From Terriglobia bacterium (GTDB lineage Bacteria > Acidobacteriota > Terriglobia > Bryobacterales > Bryobacteraceae), in contig JAJPJN010000097.1 of assembly GCA_021324185.1 (NCBI GenBank), forward strand, positions 53,564 through 117,563: DNA of 64,000 bases, given 5' to 3'. Under the pieces are notes generated by a model that saw nothing but the letters and a program-made list of their open reading frames with translations, was not told where the DNA came from and searched no databases. Each line of letters starts with the position of its first letter. Positions within the stretch are counted from its first letter, which is position 1. Both the position numbers and the translations under genes were made by a program. Shown here piece after piece: positions 8,995 to 18,400 of this stretch.

Positions 8995-9234
8995 CTATTC
9001 GGCGAACGACATACAATCGTTACCGGTTAAGATACATCCCCAGATGAATGGGGCGGCATCGGAGCAATTGTAGGCTCCCGAGTTGAAGCCGTCTGTACAG
9101 AAGCCCGGCGCTGCGCAACCCCAGCAAGCGTCCGCCTTCGCGGCAGTAGCCGGATACACCGCCGCTGCTAGCCACCCCAGGGAAAGCATGGCAGCCAGCC
9201 TTACGATCAGTTGAATATTACCTTTACGGATCAC
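8995..9234 (-). CDS. Small secreted six-cysteine peptide precursor
   Basis: The precursor has 79 residues from the GTG at 9234. That start is set by a strong Shine-Dalgarno (AAGGAGAAGGAG, ending three bases before the GTG). Residues 1-34 form a signal peptide ending in ATAAKA. The predicted mature peptide of about 45 residues has six cysteines at 37, 40, 46, 57, 67 and 74 (CWGC, then FC, NC, GC, DC) with many Gly, Asn and aromatic residues and a net negative charge. I recognise no family. It is the first gene of a tight operon with a lipoprotein and a thioredoxin/rhodanese protein. It could be a disulfide-stabilised secreted peptide (bacteriocin- or signal-like) or a cofactor-modified small protein; the sequence does not decide. 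Confidence 0.7.
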   Translation of the reverse strand: MIRKGNIQLIVRLAAMLSLGWLAAAVYPATAAKADACWGCAAPGFCTDGFNSGAYNCSDAAPFIWGCILTGNDCMSFAE

Positions 9235-9343
9235 GTGCTCCTTCTCCTTTCGAATAGGTCCCAAAAAAACTTAGTAAGATATTCTTGCATGTTTTTTTTT
9301 TTTGTGTGGCAAGCTATTTTTTGCATATTTTTCGACACGGGTA

Positions 9344-9372
9344 AAAAACGGCTCGTGATCCGCGCCGTTCTA
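9344..9372 (-). terminator. Possible intrinsic terminator upstream of the peptide operon
   Basis: An AACGGC/GCCGTT stem (9347-9352 with 9364-9369) can extend inward over CG/CG past one mismatch. Read on the minus strand it is followed by a run of T (9343-9348). It lies upstream of the peptide operon and in the leader of the plus-strand gene, so it could block antisense transcription into the operon. The stem is short and the call is weak. Confidence 0.25.
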
Positions 9373-9416
9373 CGTTTGTTCGCCTGTAACTGAGATCCGC
9401 AGGACTTAAGGAAGCG

Positions 9417-11198
9417 ATGCCTAACGCAAGACTCGCAAAGTGCCTATCGGGTCCACTTCTGTTTGTATCTGTAAACGCGGCCATGCCGGCCCAGTTTCCC
9501 TCTGCGGGTTCTGCTCCGAAGCCCGAGGAATATGCCGTGTCGGGTCGCGCGACGGATTCAGTAACCGGCGCTCCTGTCAGAAAAGCGACGATCCGGCTCA
9601 GCTCTGTGGCCCTGACTTCTTCAAGCCCAAAATCGCCCGGACTGGTCGCAGTCCGCTTAACCACGATCTCGGATCAGGATGGGAAGTTTCGATTTGAGCA
9701 TCTACAGCTTGGTGAATACCGCCTCAGCGGCGAACGATCCGGATATGTTGCGACGGAGTACGGAGCGAAAACAAGTTGGGAACTTGGTCGCATATTAGTG
9801 CTCGGACCCGAAAGCCACAGCGCAGAAGTGGCCGTCGAACTCGTTCCTCAAGCAAGTATCGACGGAAAGGTGACGGACGCGGATGGCACGCCAGCTTCCG
9901 CTGTCATGGTGCACGCTGTTGCACAGACCTGGGCACGTGGGAAGATGCGTTATGCGGTCCGCGCATCGGCCTCGACAAATGACTTGGGTGAATATCGATT
10001 GTCCGGTTTACCGCCCGGGCAGTATTACATTTCCGCAACACCACGTGACTCTTTAATACCGGCAGTAACGTACTCTGAGGGGACGGCTGCTCATGGCGGG
10101 CAGGAGGCCAGGATCGTTCGCACTTTCTTCCCTCGTGCCGCCGATTTCGGGACTGCACTTCCACTGAAGGTACAGGCTGGCCAGGATGCAACCGGCACCG
10201 ACATACGACTCCGAATCGCGGCTACTTATCATGTTCGGGGAAAGATCACGGGTGATCTCTCGCCTTACACGGCACTTAGTTTAAATATCATGCCCAGAGA
10301 TCTGGACGTGATGATCTTCGGAGGACAGGCAAATGTTAATCAAGATCAGGTTTTCGATATTGCTGGTGTTGATGCTGGGGCCTATTCAATTAATCTGCTG
10401 GGCATGGAGAACGGAGTAGGCCGGGCAATTGCCCATCTTGACGTCGAGGTAAGCAAGCGCGATCTGAACAACTTAGCAATTGATGTGCCCCCACGGGCTA
10501 CGCTTAATGGACGGCTTCAGGTCCAGCGGAAGTCGACCAGGGAAAAGGAGCCCATCGATTTCGGCCCTACGCAAATCTACTTGACGAGCGCGGAGGACTC
10601 AAACTTCGGCGCCATTCCGATCTCTGAAGTGGAGCCAAACGGCCGGTTTATTCTAAAGGACATTCTCCCGGGCAAATATTATCTAAACATTAGGGGCGGA
10701 CCGGAGTCGGCATACCTTAGTTCGGTTCGCCTGGATGGCAGAGAGGTCTTGGGAAGCGAACTCGACTTGCTACACGACTCATCCGGCGAGCTGGAAGTAA
10801 CTTTTAGTGACGGCGCGGGGGAGATCGATGGAACGGTGCAAATGCGTCCTACAGCCTCGCGTACCCCGGGTACCGCTCCCGAGCCTGGGGTATCCGGCGT
10901 ATCGGTTGCTCTTATTCCGGCTGTTCGGAATGCGGATGGTTCAGGAGTCGTTTTCTCCGTCGCTGATCTCAACGGAGTTTTTACCATGAAACGCCTCGCA
11001 CCGGGTCGTTATTTTGCTTACGCATTCGAACGATTCAAAGCGGAACTGCTCGAGAACCCCAATATCTTCAAAGAGCTCGAAAGCAAGGGAACCGAAATAA
11101 CGCTTAAGGAGAGCGAGCAAAAGCAACTTCAGTTAGTGCCGCTTTCAGCCGATGAGTTCACCGCAATGCTTGTCCGCCGGGGCTTGCTCGATCAGTAA
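9417..11198 (+). CDS. Exported protein with repeated carboxypeptidase-regulatory (CNA_B-like) domains
   Basis: The 593-residue product has an N-terminal signal (residues 1-25) and at least three prealbumin-like modules: GRATDSVTGAPVRKATIRL with DGKFRFEHLQLGEYRL (about 43-110), DGKVTDADGTPASAVMV with GEYRLSGLPPGQY (about 148-205), and later modules ending in GRFILKDILPGKYY (about 408) and GVFTMKRLAPGRYF (about 520). This turn-PG-x-Y pattern marks carboxypeptidase-regulatory domains. No enzymatic domain is present, so a surface or periplasmic scaffold or binding role is likely. The ATG at 9417 follows an AAGGA. It diverges from the cysteine-peptide operon. Such proteins are abundant in Acidobacteriota and mostly uncharacterised. 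Confidence 0.75.
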   Translation: MPNARLAKCLSGPLLFVSVNAAMPAQFPSAGSAPKPEEYAVSGRATDSVTGAPVRKATIRLSSVALTSSSPKSPGLVAVRLTTISDQDGKFRFEHLQLGEYRLSGERSGYVATEYGAKTSWELGRILVLGPESHSAEVAVELVPQASIDGKVTDADGTPASAVMVHAVAQTWARGKMRYAVRASASTNDLGEYRLSGLPPGQYYISATPRDSLIPAVTYSEGTAAHGGQEARIVRTFFPRAADFGTALPLKVQAGQDATGTDIRLRIAATYHVRGKITGDLSPYTALSLNIMPRDLDVMIFGGQANVNQDQVFDIAGVDAGAYSINLLGMENGVGRAIAHLDVEVSKRDLNNLAIDVPPRATLNGRLQVQRKSTREKEPIDFGPTQIYLTSAEDSNFGAIPISEVEPNGRFILKDILPGKYYLNIRGGPESAYLSSVRLDGREVLGSELDLLHDSSGELEVTFSDGAGEIDGTVQMRPTASRTPGTAPEPGVSGVSVALIPAVRNADGSGVVFSVADLNGVFTMKRLAPGRYFAYAFERFKAELLENPNIFKELESKGTEITLKESEQKQLQLVPLSADEFTAMLVRRGLLDQ

Positions 11199-11248
11199 AT
11201 AAACGGAGGCCGATTCTTGGCGGCATTACTCCGCCGGTCGGAACCTCG

Positions 11249-11737
11249 CTACGACCCCTCTTCCTTCTCGCAAACCAGCTTCATATTCGTTCCGCCCTTC
11301 GGCGTGCTGATGTGACTGGTGGTGATCAGTGTTTTGCCGTCATCGGAGAGTTCATAACGGTCTTCAATCACTTCCTCCTCGCCGTTCGACAGCTTAAGTA
11401 CGGTCCGGACATTCAGAGCCGGGCCATCCCAAAATGTTTTGCTGGTGGCCTCGTGGTTATTGATGATGTTGGTTGAAGGCGAACCATCGAGAAAATAGCT
11501 CACGTCGGCGCTCTTTGTAGTGGTTCCAGTGGTCTGAACCGTGTGGATGTTGATTGTGTCCTTGTGCTGATCAATAACGCGCACAATCATATCCGGCATC
11601 GCAGCATGAGCGAAATCGCTCTTATCTTTCACCATGCGCCAGCGGCCGGAGAAATTGGGGTGCGTGGGAGTGGTAGTGTCCTGCGCAAAGGCCGCCGCGC
11701 AGGATAGCACCAGCGTAAGAAAAATGCGTCTAATCAT
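11249..11737 (-). CDS. Exported hypothetical protein, lipocalin-like beta-structure
   Basis: This 162-residue protein has a clear signal peptide (residues 1-18, cleavage after AFA). The mature part opens with PNFSGRWRMVKDKSDF, a pattern I associate with a frequent but uncharacterised acidobacterial secreted family, and continues as alternating beta strands ending in EDRYELSDDGKTLITTSH. No catalytic motif is visible. Its ATG overlaps the TGA of the proline-rich gene by four bases (ATGA), so the two are probably translated together and may act together. The fold guess is inference from strand pattern only. Confidence 0.7.
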   Translation of the reverse strand: MIRRIFLTLVLSCAAAFAQDTTTPTHPNFSGRWRMVKDKSDFAHAAMPDMIVRVIDQHKDTINIHTVQTTGTTTKSADVSYFLDGSPSTNIINNHEATSKTFWDGPALNVRTVLKLSNGEEEVIEDRYELSDDGKTLITTSHISTPKGGTNMKLVCEKEEGS

Positions 11738-13302
11738 TTCCTCGAAAGAAGAACAATCAATATAACCAAAGCAACCGCCAGAACACCCATAACAATAAAG
11801 AAGATAACCAGATTATTCTTTTTTTGCGGCGCTGGCGCGGCGGAAGGCGAAGGCGGCGGAGGTATTTTTATCGCAGCGGGCGATTGGAAGTGCATGGGTG
11901 GGGGCGCGGCTGCCGGAATGTGCGGACCGCCGACGTTCGCCGAGGCCGATCCCAGGGGACTCGAAGCGGATAATCCGCCCGCGCCGGCGTGCGCCGATGG
12001 CGGTGGAGGAACATGCAACCCCTGCATCAGGTTCGGAGGCGTCACGTTCACCTGCGCCTTCGGCAACGGAATACTGCCCGGTCCGCCTGCGCCCGGGGGA
12101 GTTCCGCCACTGGCTGCATGCGGAGGCGGCGCATTCGTGGCCGCTTGCGAAAAGCCTGACATCACCAGCGTGTATTCGCTGGGCCCTCGGGCAGGCGAAG
12201 ACGGAGGCGGCGCGCCCGGCGGCACCGGCTGCACGGGCCCGGGACTGCCCAGCAGCGGGTCGTCCGTAATGGGCGGTGGCGCTGCGGCCACACTCGAGGG
12301 TTTTTGAACGGGTGGCGCTTCGCCCCCCGAACCAAAGATGCGCGTGTATTCACCCATCGGTTTGGCCGCAGGTTCCGGAGCCACCGGCTTCGATTCGGAA
12401 AACATGCCGCCCGCAGCCGGAGCAAACGGATCGCGCGGCGTGCCCGCTGCAGCGGATGGCGAGGGCAACGGCGCGCTCGGACCGGGAGCGGATCCAGCTT
12501 GCATGAACAGGCGCGTGAACTCGCCGGGCTCAGTTGATTTGGGGGGGGGCGCGGGCGGTGGCGATAACGGCGTGTTCGGGCGCTGCACAAAACTCGTTCG
12601 CGCCAGGTCGGGATTCGACGGCCGCTCGCCAGTTCGCCCCGGTTCAGCCGCAGGTTTTCGCTCGGGTGGGGGCGCCGCTTGAAAGAACCGTGTGAATTCG
12701 CCAGGCTCAGCCTTGGGTTTCGGTGCTGGAGGCGTAGCAGGTTTATCGAGGGAAGACTTATCGAGCGCAGGCGGCGCTTCTCTCTGAGCCGCCGCCGTGC
12801 CCGCCATGAAGATCCGCGTGAACTCACCGGGCTCCTGCTTGGCAGCCGCAGGATTCGCTGCCGGTTGCGGTTTCGCTTCGGGCGGCGTAGGAATCTGCGG
12901 GTCCGTATCTTCGAGCGCCGAAGAACCGCCGGCGCCCGCGGGTGTAGCGGGGGCGGAACTCCCAGCAGGCGCTCCGGCTGGATGCCCACCTGCTTCATCG
13001 AGTTCCGATTGCAGCCATCTTCGCAGGAGCAGGCACTCCCGTTGCGTAGCCGTCGCGATATAGACAAATCCGTCGGTGGCTTCCACCACCTCCACTACCA
13101 GGCTGCGAGCCTTCTCCGATTGCGTCAACGCGGAAGCAAGCAGAAACGCGAGTTCCCCGGCGGCGGGGTCACCGGCGGGTATGCGATGCAGAAACACCTC
13201 GCGGCCGCTGGCTGAGTGTATCGCGCGAAATGTCTGCCAGGCGCCAGGCAGGATTTGCGTCGCCTGCTTGAATTTGCCCCCCAAGAACTCCACCGGTTCC
13301 AT
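11734..13302 (-). CDS. Proline-rich tail-anchored protein with five GEFTR-type motifs, next to T6SS genes
   Basis: The 522-residue product has a short globular N-terminus (1-105), a long Pro/Ala-rich linker and one C-terminal membrane helix (about 497-519, ending LLSRK). No signal peptide is seen, so the bulk should be cytoplasmic. The linker carries five copies of a motif of the form [G/S]-E-[F/Y]-T-[R/L]-hydrophobic-[F/M], at residues 159, 201, 260, 317 and 375, the last four about 57-59 residues apart. The invariant Thr could be a phosphorylation and FHA-docking site; that is inference. A C9 run encodes three prolines near residue 251. ATG 13302 has an AGGAAG ribosome site. The gene diverges from tssK across 81 bases and overlaps the next gene by four. 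Confidence 0.75.
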   Translation of the reverse strand: MEPVEFLGGKFKQATQILPGAWQTFRAIHSASGREVFLHRIPAGDPAAGELAFLLASALTQSEKARSLVVEVVEATDGFVYIATATQRECLLLRRWLQSELDEAGGHPAGAPAGSSAPATPAGAGGSSALEDTDPQIPTPPEAKPQPAANPAAAKQEPGEFTRIFMAGTAAAQREAPPALDKSSLDKPATPPAPKPKAEPGEFTRFFQAAPPPERKPAAEPGRTGERPSNPDLARTSFVQRPNTPLSPPPAPPPKSTEPGEFTRLFMQAGSAPGPSAPLPSPSAAAGTPRDPFAPAAGGMFSESKPVAPEPAAKPMGEYTRIFGSGGEAPPVQKPSSVAAAPPPITDDPLLGSPGPVQPVPPGAPPPSSPARGPSEYTLVMSGFSQAATNAPPPHAASGGTPPGAGGPGSIPLPKAQVNVTPPNLMQGLHVPPPPSAHAGAGGLSASSPLGSASANVGGPHIPAAAPPPMHFQSPAAIKIPPPPSPSAAPAPQKKNNLVIFFIVMGVLAVALVILIVLLSRK

Positions 13303-13383
13303 AAAAGTTTCTTCCTAATTCTGACATTCAGTTCGCCAGCTTGCCACTATGATAAAGAATTCGGGAAAACTCTTTAATAAGTT

Positions 13384-14742
13384 GTGAGACATCTTTCGAG
13401 AATCGTTTGGGCTGAAGGCATGTACCTGGGGCCGCATCATTTCCAGGCCCAAAGCCGGTATTTCGAAGACACCATACACTTCGCCACCGACTCGCTCTGG
13501 TTCTGCCCGTTCGGCCTCCTCGGCTACGAGTTGAATGCCGAAGCGCTGCGCAACGGAACCTTGCTCCTTACCCATGCGCGCGGCATTTTTGCAGACGGCT
13601 TGGCGTTCGACATGCCTGCGTCCGACCCATTGCCCGACCCGCGCCAGGTGGAGGACGCTTTTTCGCCGATATCGGATAATCTGCTCGCCTATCTGGCGGT
13701 GCCGAACCGCAAGTTGTTGGGCGGCAACTGCACGCTCGAGCCGAACGGCCTGCTCGACAGCACGCGCTTTATGGCCGAAGAGCGGCCTGTTTTCGATGAG
13801 ATCACCGGCGGCGAGGAGAAGCCGGTGCGCTTCGGCCGCAAAAACATCAAGTTCTTGTTTGAAGGCGAAAAGAAGGATGGGTGGCAACTGCTTCCGATTG
13901 CGCGCATCCGGCGCGGCGGCGCAGGGCATTTCGTTTTCGACGAAAAATATATTCCCCCCGTCATTCGCATCAGTGCAGCCGAATCTCTGCTCACCATGGT
14001 GCGGCGCCTGATTGAAATCCTCACTCAGAAGAACCAGGCATTCACCGGCATTGCCAGCGGGTATGAGCGGCAGCAGACCGGAATGTCCGCCCAGCAGGTG
14101 GCAAGCTTCTGGTTCCTGCACGCAGTGAATAGCGCGCTCGCCGCGCTGCGCCACCTTTATCTCTCCAAGCAGGGCCATCCCGACGAACTGTTTACTGAGA
14201 TGCTGCGCCTTGGCGGCGCGCTGTGTACTTTTGGGCTCGGCTCTTCGCCTGCCGATCTGCCTCTATACGATCACGTTAACCTGCAAACCTGTTTTGAAGC
14301 ACTCGACAATCACATTCGCGAACACCTGGAGCTGGTAGTTCCCACCAACTGCATATCAATCAAGTTGGAGCCCGCCGAGCGTTACTTCTGGGAGGCCGAT
14401 CTCAAGGACACCCGGCTGCTGGGTCCGTCGAAATGGTTCTTCTCCATCGCCTCCGAAATCGGAGAAGCGGACCTCATTAACGGCACTCCGGCGCTCGTCA
14501 AGGTCTGCTCCGCCCGTTTCGTGCCTGAATTGGTAAAGCGTGCGCTTCCCGGCATGCGCCTGATGCATGTGCCCAACCCGCCTTCGGCAATATCGCCGCA
14601 GATCAGCAGCCAGTATTTCAGCATCACGCGTTCCGGCCCGTGCTGGGACCATCTGCTCGAGACCAGGCGCGTGGGCATCTACGTCCCCGGCGATATCCCC
14701 AATCCGAGGCTCGAATTGCTGGTTCTGCTCGATACTCAATAA
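13384..14742 (+). CDS. tssK: Type VI secretion baseplate subunit TssK
   Basis: This 452-residue protein is the TssK baseplate/membrane-complex connector of the type VI secretion system. The N-terminal signature IVWAEGMYLGPHHFQAQSRYFED is diagnostic, and the length matches the family's roughly 450. The C-terminal receptor-binding head (about 320-450) includes VPNPPSAISPQISSQYFSI. The start is GTG at 13384, just before the conserved HLSRIVW. It is the first gene of a tssK-tssL-tssM run, with tssL eight bases downstream. In known systems TssK trimers link the TssFGE wedge to TssL and TssM at the inner membrane. Confidence 0.95.
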   Translation: MRHLSRIVWAEGMYLGPHHFQAQSRYFEDTIHFATDSLWFCPFGLLGYELNAEALRNGTLLLTHARGIFADGLAFDMPASDPLPDPRQVEDAFSPISDNLLAYLAVPNRKLLGGNCTLEPNGLLDSTRFMAEERPVFDEITGGEEKPVRFGRKNIKFLFEGEKKDGWQLLPIARIRRGGAGHFVFDEKYIPPVIRISAAESLLTMVRRLIEILTQKNQAFTGIASGYERQQTGMSAQQVASFWFLHAVNSALAALRHLYLSKQGHPDELFTEMLRLGGALCTFGLGSSPADLPLYDHVNLQTCFEALDNHIREHLELVVPTNCISIKLEPAERYFWEADLKDTRLLGPSKWFFSIASEIGEADLINGTPALVKVCSARFVPELVKRALPGMRLMHVPNPPSAISPQISSQYFSITRSGPCWDHLLETRRVGIYVPGDIPNPRLELLVLLDTQ

Positions 14743-14750
14743 TTTTTTCA

Positions 14751-15464
14751 ATGTCCATAACACCCTCGCCGAATCCGGAAATGATGTTGAAGCGCGCAGA
14801 TAATCTGGCGCTTCTCTTTCAGGAAGTCTTAACGGTCATCGTCCGCTTGCGCGCCAACCGGCAGCGTGTAACCAACCCGGATACGTTCCGCGCACAGGTC
14901 CAGAACGCGTTAAAGCTGGCCGAACAGGATGCGCTACGGCGCGGCTACACACAGGAAGACGTGCGCGTCGCAGTTTTCGCGGTCGTTGCCTTTTTGGACG
15001 AATCCATCCTGAACGCGCAAAATCCGATGTTTGCCGACTGGCCGCGGAAACCACTGCAATTGGAGCTGTTCGGAGTTCAAATCGCCGGCGAAATTTTCTT
15101 CCGCAATGTCGAACGCCTGCTTGCGCGCCAGGACTCGGAGCCCCTTGCCGACCTGCTCGAAGTGCACCAGCTATGCCTTCTGCTCGGCTTCCGGGGAAAA
15201 TACGGCGCCACCGGTGGCGGGGAAATCCGCAGCATCCTGGCTCAAATAGAGGAAAAGATTCGCCGGATTCGCGGCGTTGCGCAGCCCCAATGGAAACTCC
15301 AGCCGGAGATCGTCGTGTCTCCGCGTGACCGCTGGATCCCCATATTGCGCTGGGTCCTCGTCGGCTGCATTGTGGTTGCCTTGATTCTGTTCGGGGCATT
15401 CAAGTTTTCGTTGTCTTCCTCGACCGGCCAGTTAAGCACAATCGCTGCCGGAGCGAGCCGCTAG
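14751..15464 (+). CDS. tssL: Type VI secretion membrane-complex protein TssL (DotU/IcmH family)
   Basis: This 237-residue DotU-family protein has a cytoplasmic helical domain (about 15-185) and one membrane helix near the C-terminus (about 196-218, in WVLVGCIVVALILFGAFKF) with a short periplasmic tail. DotU features include LFQEVLTVIVRLR near residue 24, VVAFLDESIL near residue 80, and LLEVHQLCLLLGFRGKY near 138. There is no peptidoglycan-binding OmpA extension. I chose the ATG at 14751, eight bases after tssK; a longer in-frame start inside tssK adds unrelated residues. It partners TssM and TssK in the inner-membrane complex. Confidence 0.93.
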   Translation: MSITPSPNPEMMLKRADNLALLFQEVLTVIVRLRANRQRVTNPDTFRAQVQNALKLAEQDALRRGYTQEDVRVAVFAVVAFLDESILNAQNPMFADWPRKPLQLELFGVQIAGEIFFRNVERLLARQDSEPLADLLEVHQLCLLLGFRGKYGATGGGEIRSILAQIEEKIRRIRGVAQPQWKLQPEIVVSPRDRWIPILRWVLVGCIVVALILFGAFKFSLSSSTGQLSTIAAGASR

Positions 15465-15473
15465 AGGATACGG

Positions 15474-18400
15474 ATGAGACTCTCACGCACGGCTCGGACT
15501 GTGATTGCGGTTGTCATTCTGGTTGTCTGGTTGGTGGTGGCTTGGCTTCTGGGCACATGGCTGCATCTGAATTCGCCGGCAATCTGGGTTCTACGCATCG
15601 GCTTATGGGCCATCGGGCTCGCGGGCTTCATCGGTTATCTGCTGCTGCGGCCCAAAGAGGCAGAAGGCGCCCACGAGACAGGGGCGGCAAATACGGAAAT
15701 CGATTTCGCCTTCAATGAAGCCTCAAAGCGGATGCGCGCCGCGCGCGCCATCAGGCAGCTCGGGGCGATGCCGGCCATCTTCGTCATCGGCGATGCCGGC
15801 TCTGCTAAAACCAGCGTAATTGCCAAATCCGGATTGGAGCCGGAACTGCTCGCCGGGCATGCCTACGATAACTACGTTGTTGCGCCTACGCGGGCGCTGA
15901 ACCTGTGGTTCGCAAACAATACGCTGCTGATCGACCCGGCGGGCCATGTTGTGGCCGATGCCCCCAGCCGGCGCAAGCTGTTTCGAAAATTTTTTCCCGT
16001 ACGATTAAACGCCGTGATGGCCGGAGGCTTACCGCCCGCGCGCTCGGTAGTTGTCACGCTCGATTGCGATATCTTTCTACAGCCGGGAGCGGCAGAAGCG
16101 CTGGCTGCCAAGGCGCGCCAGTTCCAGGCCGTGCTGACGGAGCTTGCGCAGATACTCGGATCCAGCTTCCCGGTTTACGTACTGTTTACCAAGGCCGACA
16201 AGATCGGCTATTTCCGCGATTACGTCGAAAATCTCACGGAAGCGGAAGCGACCGAGATCTTCGGCGCGACTCTGCCTTTGCAGAACCAGCAGCAGGGCGT
16301 CTACGTAGACCAGCAGAACCGGCGCCTGACAGATGCTTTCCAGGAACTCTATCGATCGCTGTGCGATAAACGCCCGGCGTACTTAGCGCGCGAACACGAT
16401 CCCGCCAAGCTGCCCAACGTCTATGAATTCCCGCGCGAGTTCGGCAAGCTGCGCACGCTTCTCGTGCAGTTTCTGGTTGATCTGTGCCGGCCCAGCCAAC
16501 TGGGCACCAGTCCTTTTCTGCGCGGTTTCTATTTCACCGGCGTGCGGCCGGTCACGGTGGCCGATCTCGCTCCTGCGGCGGCCCAGGTGGCTACTCATCA
16601 GGAGCAGCCGATCGACGCTGGCGCCACACGTATCTTTAATCCCGGCATGAAGGGCGCCCCGCTTGCCGATGTCCAGCCCGGACTTCAGGTCGGCCAGCGC
16701 AAAGTGCCGCAGTGGGTCTTCTTAAGCCACTTGTTCTCTGACGTGATTCTGGCTGATCGGCCTGCCACCACGGTCACGCAGCGCAATGTGAAGGTGAACG
16801 TCGCGCGCCGCATTCTGCTCGCCGCAGCATCCGCCTTGATCTGTGCGCTGGCGGTCTGGTGGATCGTGTCGTTTACCAACAACAATGCCCTCGTGCACGG
16901 CGCTATCAACGATGCCCAAACGGCGCAGGCCGATAACCTGATTGCAGGCCAGCTCGCCTCAGCCAATTCCTTGGAGCATCTCACGAATATCAAACGCACG
17001 CTGGCACAGCTAAATAACTACCAGCAGAACGGCGCGCCCTGGAGCTACCGGGTATTTCTGTACAGCGGTAATTCGATTCGCGAACCGCTGCGAACCCTGT
17101 ACTACAGCCTGTTTCGCAAGCTGCTGCTTGCTCCCACGCAAAACAATCTCGTTCAGATTTGCGACAAGCCCGATTCAGTCGGGAACTCCGATTATGTCTA
17201 TGACAGCCTGAAGTCGTATCTCATTACGACGCAATATGCAAACAAGGTGAGCACAATGCCAACGCTGGCATCCGTGCTGCTGGAGCGGTGGCAACGCGGG
17301 CAGGCGGCGACGAAAACGCAGCAGGATCTGGCGCTCGAAAATTTTCAATTCTTCACCCAGGATCTGGCGCAGGGCAATCCGTATCCGGCCGCTTCCCGGC
17401 CCGACGAAAATGCCGTGTCCACTGCGCGTGAGTATCTGAAGAACTACAACCAGGAAGCTCACATCTATCAGATGATGCTCGTCGACGCAGGCCACGGTTT
17501 AAAACCCATCAACTTTAATCAGGACTATCCGGATTCGCGCGGCATTGTGATCAACGGGTATCCGGTTGACCCGGCCTTCACGAAGAACGGCTCTGATAAT
17601 TTCACGAAAGAACTGGGCGATCCAAAGCGCTATTTCAGCGGTGAAGAATGGGTGCTGGGACCCTCTGCCGCACCGCCCAAATCCGCTAAGGACCTGAAGC
17701 AGGAATTCGCGGATATGTACAGCAAGGACATGATTCAGAAGTGGCAAAACTATCTGAATGCCACGAGCGTGGCGCCTTACGTGAGCTTGCCGGACGCCGT
17801 CAATAAGCTCGAGAAGATGGGCGGCGGCCAGTCGCCCCTGATGCGCGTGCTCTGCGTTGCTTCCGATAACACGTCGAAAATTAGCAGCGCCAGAAATGCC
17901 TTCCAGCCGCTCGAAGTAGTGACTCCTCCCGGCTGTCTGGACCAGCCCATGAGCGCGAATGCAACCAGTTACCTCGGCAGTCTCATTGCGTTGCAGGGCG
18001 TGTTGAAGCAGGTTGCATCTGCGCAACCGCCGGACTCCAACGCGGTGAACACCGCCAAACAAAACGCCATTCAGGCCGAAGGAGAAGTCACCAAGCTGTC
18101 TGCTACCTTTAAGCCCGATTCGCCGGTATTCGGCAAAACCGTCCAGCTCCTAAAAGATCCCATCACCCGTGTCAATGCGCTGCTCGAAGGGGAAGCGGGC
18201 GCTCCCGCCAATGCCGGCGCTCAGGGCGTTTGCGCCTTAATGAACCCGATGCTGGCGAAGTATCCTTTCAATCCTGCCGCCAAGGTGGATGCAACCCTCG
18301 ATGAGCTCAACCAGATCCTAAGCCCGCAAAGCGGCCAGCTTTGGCAATATGTGAACGGCCCGCTGAAACCGTTTGTGACGCTCGCCGGTAGTGACTACAT

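Noticed and set aside
12162..13067. 301-residue minus-strand frame overlapping the motif-array gene
   Set aside because: It lies in another frame of the same strand in G+C-rich Pro/Ala DNA and is highly Arg-rich; the frame with GEFTR motifs and a membrane helix is the coding one.
13315..14178. Minus-strand frame of 287 residues opposite tssK
   Set aside because: Antisense shadow of a clear TssK; it has no domain pattern.
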